From Streptococcus gwangjuense (GTDB lineage: Bacteria > Bacillota > Bacilli > Lactobacillales > Streptococcaceae), in assembly GCF_003627155.1 (NCBI RefSeq), contig NZ_CP032621.1:868001-932000 (forward strand): a DNA stretch of 64,000 bases, written 5' to 3'. The notes below the pieces were generated by a model. The model was not told where the DNA came from. It saw only the letters and a program-made list of their open reading frames with translations, and did no database searches. Below, piece by piece: positions 59,701 through 64,000 of this stretch. Position numbers and translations under genes: made by a program. Numbering within the stretch: the first letter of the stretch is position 1; every line of letters starts with the position of its first letter.

Positions 59701-60322
59701 GTCCTCCGTGAGGGACGATATAAGCATCACCAGTATCCTCTATAATATCAGATGCATTAAAGATGTAGCCATCATCAGTAGTATAGCGACCTTGAGATTG
59801 AGCAAGCGCCACTGCACTATTAGATGTTGGTGCATCGTGAGTATGACCTTGTTTTTGGCGTTCAATTTCGTCCTTCGAACGAACGTTATCCGCATGTGCC
59901 ACATCCTTAAGGTAAACATAATACTTACCATCTACCTTGATAATGTAACCACCTTTGACTTCGTTGACAATATCAGCGTCTTTCAATTGATAATTGGCAT
60001 CTTTCATCAAAAGTTCTTCACTGAAAATCGCATCAAAAGGAACTTTCCCATTATAATAATGGAAATGATCACCGTGTGAAGTCACATAACCTTGATCGGT
60101 GATTTTCACAACAATTTGTTCAGCCTGGATATCTTCTTTTTTGCTAACTTGCTCTGGTGTTTGTGTCTCTGTTTTTTGAGTGTCTTGTTTCCCATCGACA
60201 TAAGATACACGATTCGTATCTTTATTCTCTCCTGTCTGATGTTGATTCAATGCATAAATACAAAGACTTAAAGAAAGGACAACAGCTGCACCAGCAGCAA
60301 GTTTCTTCTTATTTATTTTCAT
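56729..60322 (-). CDS. long polyhistidine-triad surface protein (Pht family)
   Basis: A 1197-residue exported protein, longer than PhtE or PhtD of pneumococcus. The signal region AAVVLSLSLCIYALN is followed by seven HxxHxH zinc-binding triads: HGDHFH, HGGHYH, HGNHYH, three copies of HGDHNHYFF, and HGDHNHYIK. The middle holds three tandem units of 74 residues with intervening His/Asp-rich linkers (DDEHDNDNHGHKHD). The C-terminal third is helical (coiled-coil-like) and ends in a Ser/Thr/Glu-rich tail. It is seven bases downstream of adcAII and should pass zinc to it. Confidence 0.92.
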   Translation of the reverse strand: MKINKKKLAAGAAVVLSLSLCIYALNQHQTGENKDTNRVSYVDGKQDTQKTETQTPEQVSKKEDIQAEQIVVKITDQGYVTSHGDHFHYYNGKVPFDAIFSEELLMKDANYQLKDADIVNEVKGGYIIKVDGKYYVYLKDVAHADNVRSKDEIERQKQGHTHDAPTSNSAVALAQSQGRYTTDDGYIFNASDIIEDTGDAYIVPHGGHYHYIPKSSLSASELAAAQAYLSGTRKQASVTDYRPSTNGTGQTTKPIQQAEIPSNKAESLQSLLQQLYALPSTQRYAESDGLTFDPAKILSRTPSGVAIPHGNHYHFIPYAKLSALEEKIARMIPLTSDSVKPTPLENPSKPAEKPTQQNHHHEQDGDHGSQAPKHEEHGHDAHHDEDHDHGFDANRVISEDDQGFIMTHGDHNHYFFKKDLTADQIKAAQDHLRGKTTVTPSPAHDDEHDNDNHGHKHDEDHDHGFDANRVISEDAAGFVMSHGDHNHYFFKKDLTADQIKAAQDHLRGKTTVTPSPAHDDEHDNDNHGHKHDKDHDHGFDANRVISEDEQGFVMSHGDHNHYFFKKDLTAEQIKAAQDHLKTHHDAEPVKPLAKTVESFSRDASDEEKIAYISKTYGVPLEAIRISNGFFVFGNPDQAYDPTHIHPYAVRKEHVRLPLQTGNPELDFLNELYTTALRDGVSPYSLQVENGSFVIPHGDHNHYIKVQTKGYEVALKNKIPALQSNYQPGAFDEKAVLAKVDQLLADSRSIYKDKPIEQRQIELALGQFTENMKKLATNSTAGYLATLDLFDKQYIHIDESVKPTETSALDKKYQALIDKINTLDTDSYGLPKKDLLVRLQEAKLAKDEAALAAVESQLQALQDFNDRTGVTTVEYIKYFYEHVNDGRLNDELRNKVAQLTWTLYQSQSFLKAAELNKLFPSIYQAKQEVEEALKAQPTTAKSTKTVLDTEKVDNQTAKTAIYGFLKELYGDFMPEEHVNHVSKEQVESLLSKATQLLEQIQEEGIRQSLAEEVENLKAATNKVDADLDEVNSQVKDVLTRIASALQQEKENAEQDPQTLVLYQKLYDILMSLHAYLENNRGSDADFDKVDALLDQLSAKSKDKAALLELTKAILVLNQEIKSKSSASEETTPSTNAESNGDKTSAENQPNSTTESNSETAIDENKPSKATDSKPDESTSEKETTESTTSTGNQEKPAE
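58589..59200 (-). repeat. three tandem 222-bp coding repeats in the pht gene
   Basis: The sequence TGATGACACGATTAGCATCA recurs (third copy one base different) at about 58689, 58911 and 59133, exactly 222 bases apart. Each unit encodes HGFDANRVISED, a zinc triad, KDLTADQIKAAQDHL and a His/Asp linker. Copies are nearly identical in DNA, so recent expansion or slippage is likely. Confidence 0.88.
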
Positions 60323-60329
60323 TCTTTCC

Positions 60330-61247
60330 TCATTTCAATTCTTCTGCTAAAATACTCATATTGTCTTCTAGGTTTTCTAGATAAGTTTTGTCATTTTGTG
60401 GGTCTGCCTCTAAAGGATTCAGAGTTTTAAGACCCACACCTGTTGATTTGACAAGAGTTTCAGCTACTTTTGAAGAAGCATTACTTTCTGTAAAAATCGT
60501 CTTAACCTTATAGGTTTTAACAAATTCCTGAATTTCTGTTAGTTGTCTTGGACTTGGTTCTTGTTCTGGAGAGATACCTGCAATACCAAGTTGATTGAGT
60601 CCAAATCGCTTAGCCAGATAAGAAAAGGCTGTATGTTGTGTTACAAATGTTTTCTGACTCGCTTTTTCAAATTTAGGTTGGAATTTCTTAGTCAATTCTT
60701 GAGCTTTTTTGATAAAGGCTTGTGCATTTTTCTGGTAAGTTTCTTTATGCTCACTATCAACCTCTGAAAGTTTATCAGCTATAATCTGAGCTTCTTCGCC
60801 AGCTTTTTCAGGATCTAGCCAAGTATGAGGGTCATAAAGCGTTTTTTCATCAACTCCCTCACCTGCTTCCACATCTTCTAGACCAGGGACACGATCCAAT
60901 GTCATTCCTTCAGAAGCCTCTAAAACCTTAACTTTGGATTTTTTTAGATTGGGATCCAGACTTCCTGCCCAAGATTCGAGCGTATGAGAATGGTAGACAA
61001 AGACATCTGCATCATAGATGGCTGCAATATCATTTGCTGAAGGTTCAAAGGAGTGAATTCCGCTACTTGACTGAATCATTCGAACATCATTCAAGTCACC
61101 AGATACTTCCTTGACCATGGCATAGATAGGATAAAAACTGGTCACGATTTTCATCCCTTTACCTGACTGGCTTTCCTTTTGACCACAAGCAGCTAATACC
61201 AGAGCCAATACACTGGTCATCAATACTAAAATCGTCCTCTTTTTCAC
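60330..61247 (-). CDS. adcAII: AdcAII (Lmb-type) zinc-binding lipoprotein
   Basis: A 305-residue cluster A-1 solute-binding lipoprotein that delivers zinc to the AdcCB transporter. Signal peptide with lipobox LAACGQ (cysteine at 21). Zinc-ligand histidines are in SSGIHSFEPS, YDPHTWLDP and TQHTAFSYL, with the last acidic ligand near the C-terminus. GTG start with AAGGAG that overlaps an AdcR-type operator. Forms an operon with the downstream pht gene. Confidence 0.94.
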   Translation of the reverse strand: MKKRTILVLMTSVLALVLAACGQKESQSGKGMKIVTSFYPIYAMVKEVSGDLNDVRMIQSSSGIHSFEPSANDIAAIYDADVFVYHSHTLESWAGSLDPNLKKSKVKVLEASEGMTLDRVPGLEDVEAGEGVDEKTLYDPHTWLDPEKAGEEAQIIADKLSEVDSEHKETYQKNAQAFIKKAQELTKKFQPKFEKASQKTFVTQHTAFSYLAKRFGLNQLGIAGISPEQEPSPRQLTEIQEFVKTYKVKTIFTESNASSKVAETLVKSTGVGLKTLNPLEADPQNDKTYLENLEDNMSILAEELK

Positions 61248-61256
61248 TATAACTCC

Positions 61257-61291
61257 TTAACTAGTGTTTAACCATTTAATTAACTAGTAAA
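61257..61291 (-). promoter_or_regulatory. AdcR-type operators upstream of adcAII
   Basis: TTAACTAGT (61257-61265), TTTAACC (61267-61273) and TTAACTAGTAAA (61280-61291) match the TTAACYNGTTAA-like AdcR site. The first overlaps the ribosome binding site and the last lies over the expected promoter, as for zinc-dependent repression. Confidence 0.75.
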
Positions 61292-61341
61292 TAGTTTATC
61301 TTTATTTAGAGAATATGTCAAGAATTTTTACACAATTTCAT

Positions 61342-61378
61342 AAAAAAGAGAACAGAATCCATATTCTGCTCCCTTTTT
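61342..61378 (-). terminator. terminator between the distal pht gene and adcAII
   Basis: GAGCAGAATAT and ATTCTGTTCTC form a stem followed on the minus strand by TTTTTTA. It separates the upstream pht gene from the adcAII operon. Confidence 0.82.
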
Positions 61379-61400
61379 ATCTTCTATAATAGTTGTATAG

Positions 61401-63986
61401 TCACTTACTCTCCTTTAACAAGACTAATAGCTTTTCAGCTTCTGCCATAATAGTATTGTTGTCCTGAGAACCAAATAACAGGTTATTTTTTAATCCTGTG
61501 AGAGTTTCGTTGGCATTTGACTTAAGAATTGGATCCTGAATCTTTTTAAGTAACTCTTCCGCCTCTCTCAGTTTTTCTTCAACCTTTTCAGTTTCAACCT
61601 GAGGTCCCTCTGGTTCCGATGGTAATTCTTCTTCTGATTCCTCTGATTCTTTTGGTTTTGGAGATTCTGCTTTCTCATTTTTCGGTTTTTCTTCGCGAGG
61701 TTTTTCCTCCTCAATTTTTTCTGTCTGAGGCTTCTCCTCTGTTGGTTTCTCTGTTTGATTGTTATCAGCTTGACTATTGTGGTTTCTTTGAACATGGTCG
61801 CTCGCATTGCCCCAACCACTATCTGAATGCGGACGTTCGTTTGGATGTTCAACATAATACTTCACAGTCTCAAATAGCTCTTCTAAAGTATACCCCTTAG
61901 GTGCCTCATAAAGTCCTTCGTCAAACCACTCAAATTTGATGTTATGGTAATGGTCATAATGAGGTATAATCAGACTTCCATTTTTAACTTCCACAGTATG
62001 TTGGAGATTGTAAGGCATACGGTCAAGTGGTACCTTCTTAACTGCTTTTACTCGATTGTAAATCGCTTCTGCTCCCTTAGCCTCAGTATTTCCTGAACTT
62101 TGATGATTTGTTGAAGGAGGCGTCAAACCTTTCTCTTTAGCATAAGCTTGCCCTGCTGCTCTTTCAGCTTCAGACAAACTATCTTTCTTAATCCAATGAC
62201 TGTGGCTCATATGCGGAGTTACATAGGCATCCCCCTCATCACTGGTGATATCACGGGGGTCAAAGATATAGCCATCTTCTGTTGTATACTTGCCTGCCAA
62301 CTTGGCTACTTGAATCTCATCATCTGTGTAAGCTATTTGTGCATTTGGTTTTCCTAAACGTTCTGGATGACGAATCGGCGCTAGAAAAGCAAGGATATCA
62401 TCAACTAACTTGACTTTATCACTTGACTCATCGTTGAGACGTTCCAATAGTCTATCCAAAGTGTCAAAATCAGCTTGGCGCCCTTTATTGGAAATCAAAT
62501 CTTGATGAACTGTTGCTAGTAAATCATAAACTTTGTTGTAAAATTTTTGATCACCAGATGCAAGATTGGTTTTCTTAGCTCCTAACTCATGAGACAAACT
62601 CTCTTGTTTGGCAAGTTTATCATCAATGGCTGCAACAGTTTCTGCTGAAAGTTCCTTGGCAGAAATATAACGCGAAATTCCATTCTCTTCGAAGACATAA
62701 CCATCAACCACCTTTCGAATCACCTGTTTTACCAATTTTCCATCAATTGGATTGCTTGGAGTTGGTTTAGGATTTGGTACAGGTTGTGGACTTGGTATTG
62801 GGGTAGGCTCTGGAGCAGGAATTGGATTTGGAAGGATTGGAGTCGGAATTGGTTTTAATTCTTTACCACCTGCAGTAGTATGATTTCCTTGATAATTTTC
62901 AGAAATCATTCTTGCAATCTTCTGCTCTAAGTCAGACATTTGAGAATAAGGGATAAAGTGATAATGATCTCCGTGCGGCACTGCAACACCATTCGCAGTT
63001 TTTCTTGTAATCTGCGCTGGATCAAAAACAAGCCCATCTGATTCCACATGTCGTTGACTAAGCGGCAAGGCATAAAGCTGTTTCAGGAGACTAGATACGT
63101 CTTCACTCGAACTAGCTTGATAACTATTATCTACTTGTGGGCTAACACTTGGAGCCCATCTTCTGGTATTTGCTTCAACATTGCTTTGATTAGTTTGTCT
63201 ATATGAACTACTATTCGATGTCTCTGATGCGCTACTGCTAGAAGAATTTGTTGAAGGACGATACCCAACTGAGCTTGGGTGTTTACCTTTCCCAGATAGA
63301 AAGGCTCGAGCTGCAGCCAGTTCACTGGCAGACAAGTCACTCTTAGGAATATAGTGGAAATGATTGCCATGAGGAACGATATAGGCATCACCTGTATCTT
63401 CTATAATATCAGACGCATTGAAGATATAACCATCATCCGTTGTATAACGACCCTGAGCTCTAGCAGCGACTACCGCATTATCGTTAGAAACTCCTCCATG
63501 ATTACTACTGTGTTCCTGCTTCTGACGAGTGATTTCTTCTTTTGAGCGAACATTATCAGCATGCGCTGCATCCTTTAGATAGACATAATACTTACCATCT
63601 ACCTTAATCACATAGCCACCCTTGATTTCATTGACAATGTCTGAATCCTTCAACTGATAATTTGGATCCTTCATCAGCAGTTCTTCACTGATAATAGCAT
63701 CATAAGGAACCTTGCCATTATAGTAATGATAATGGTCTCCATGAGAAGTCACATAACCTTGATCCGTAATCTTGATAACGATTTGCTCGGCATTTATACC
63801 TTCTTTTTTACTGACTTCATCAGGTGTCAAAGTCTCTGCCTTTTGGCTTGGTTGGTTGCCATCGATATATGAAACACGATTATTTTCTTTTACAGTTTGG
63901 GCTTGATGCAAACCTAGTTCATAAGCACATACACTTAAAACAAGTGCTACTGCTGACCCAGCTAGATATTTTTTATTGATTTTCAT
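61401..63986 (-). CDS. PhtD-like polyhistidine-triad protein
   Basis: An 861-residue exported protein close to pneumococcal PhtD. Signal region VALVLSVCAYELGLHQ, five histidine triads (HGDHYH, HGNHFH, HGDHYH, HMSHSH, HYDHYH), a Pro-rich hinge at about 375-410, and a Lys/Glu/Pro-rich tail (KPTEEKPQTEKIEEEKPREE). It binds zinc at the cell surface and takes part in complement evasion in related species. The start has AGAGGAAAGA upstream; the promoter lies beyond the window. Confidence 0.93.
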   Translation of the reverse strand: MKINKKYLAGSAVALVLSVCAYELGLHQAQTVKENNRVSYIDGNQPSQKAETLTPDEVSKKEGINAEQIVIKITDQGYVTSHGDHYHYYNGKVPYDAIISEELLMKDPNYQLKDSDIVNEIKGGYVIKVDGKYYVYLKDAAHADNVRSKEEITRQKQEHSSNHGGVSNDNAVVAARAQGRYTTDDGYIFNASDIIEDTGDAYIVPHGNHFHYIPKSDLSASELAAARAFLSGKGKHPSSVGYRPSTNSSSSSASETSNSSSYRQTNQSNVEANTRRWAPSVSPQVDNSYQASSSEDVSSLLKQLYALPLSQRHVESDGLVFDPAQITRKTANGVAVPHGDHYHFIPYSQMSDLEQKIARMISENYQGNHTTAGGKELKPIPTPILPNPIPAPEPTPIPSPQPVPNPKPTPSNPIDGKLVKQVIRKVVDGYVFEENGISRYISAKELSAETVAAIDDKLAKQESLSHELGAKKTNLASGDQKFYNKVYDLLATVHQDLISNKGRQADFDTLDRLLERLNDESSDKVKLVDDILAFLAPIRHPERLGKPNAQIAYTDDEIQVAKLAGKYTTEDGYIFDPRDITSDEGDAYVTPHMSHSHWIKKDSLSEAERAAGQAYAKEKGLTPPSTNHQSSGNTEAKGAEAIYNRVKAVKKVPLDRMPYNLQHTVEVKNGSLIIPHYDHYHNIKFEWFDEGLYEAPKGYTLEELFETVKYYVEHPNERPHSDSGWGNASDHVQRNHNSQADNNQTEKPTEEKPQTEKIEEEKPREEKPKNEKAESPKPKESEESEEELPSEPEGPQVETEKVEEKLREAEELLKKIQDPILKSNANETLTGLKNNLLFGSQDNNTIMAEAEKLLVLLKESK

Positions 63987-64000
63987 TCTTTCCTCTTTTC

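Overview
The window reads as a chromosome segment of a mitis-group Streptococcus (S. pneumoniae, S. pseudopneumoniae or S. mitis). The evidence is the gene order rlmCD - DUF1002 - pvaA - nucleoid protein - glyA - sua5 - prmC - prfA - tdk - mnmE - dapA - asd - queT - gtrA - mscL - hemH - pepT - pht - adcAII, the PezAT pair, the streptococcal asd RNA, a preQ1-II riboswitch and histidine-triad (Pht) proteins. The species cannot be settled from sequence alone. The piaABCD iron-uptake genes that I recall beside rlmCD in pneumococcal PPI-1 are absent from the interval seen here, and the pht genes are not textbook pneumococcal alleles, so a non-pneumococcal mitis-group strain is possible.

Layout. 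(1) 1-9.2 kb: minus-strand genes, namely a GH13 neopullulanase, a nucleotidyltransferase-like protein, a lipid kinase, an ADP-ribosylglycohydrolase with a broken second copy, and several small unassigned proteins. (2) 9.36-32.76 kb: a Tn916-family conjugative element carrying tet(M), with a complete Tn917 (erm(B), tnpR, tnpA) in orf9. This is the Tn3872 arrangement. The element is rearranged. The block from the 3' part of orf17 to int is inverted relative to the orf23-orf18 block, orf17 is split into two pieces 18 kb apart, int has lost its catalytic end, the right terminus is missing, and orf20 (relaxase) has a one-base deletion. It should still give tetracycline and macrolide-lincosamide-streptogramin resistance but looks unable to excise or transfer by itself. 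(3) 32.8-37.7 kb: an AT-rich island with an SHMT-like PLP enzyme and a STAND-type ATPase in convergent orientation. Both start from the same 26-bp operator/RBS sequence. A tyrosine recombinase and a small inverted-repeat element follow. (4) 37.7-39.0 kb: the PezAT toxin-antitoxin pair. (5) 39.2-64 kb: conserved core genes for tRNA/rRNA modification, translation termination, one-carbon metabolism, lysine precursors, queuosine precursor uptake, haem and peptide metabolism. It ends with the zinc-acquisition cluster pht - adcAII - pht under AdcR-type operators.

The most novel-looking unit is the SHMT-like/STAND ATPase pair. The PLP enzyme keeps the PLP lysine and carboxylate-binding arginine of SHMT but lacks the Ser-Glu-Asn motif that carries the catalytic glutamate, while a normal glyA lies about 9 kb away. 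The shared palindromic operator suggests the two genes are co-regulated. The most striking structural feature is the internally inverted, immobilised Tn916/Tn917 composite.
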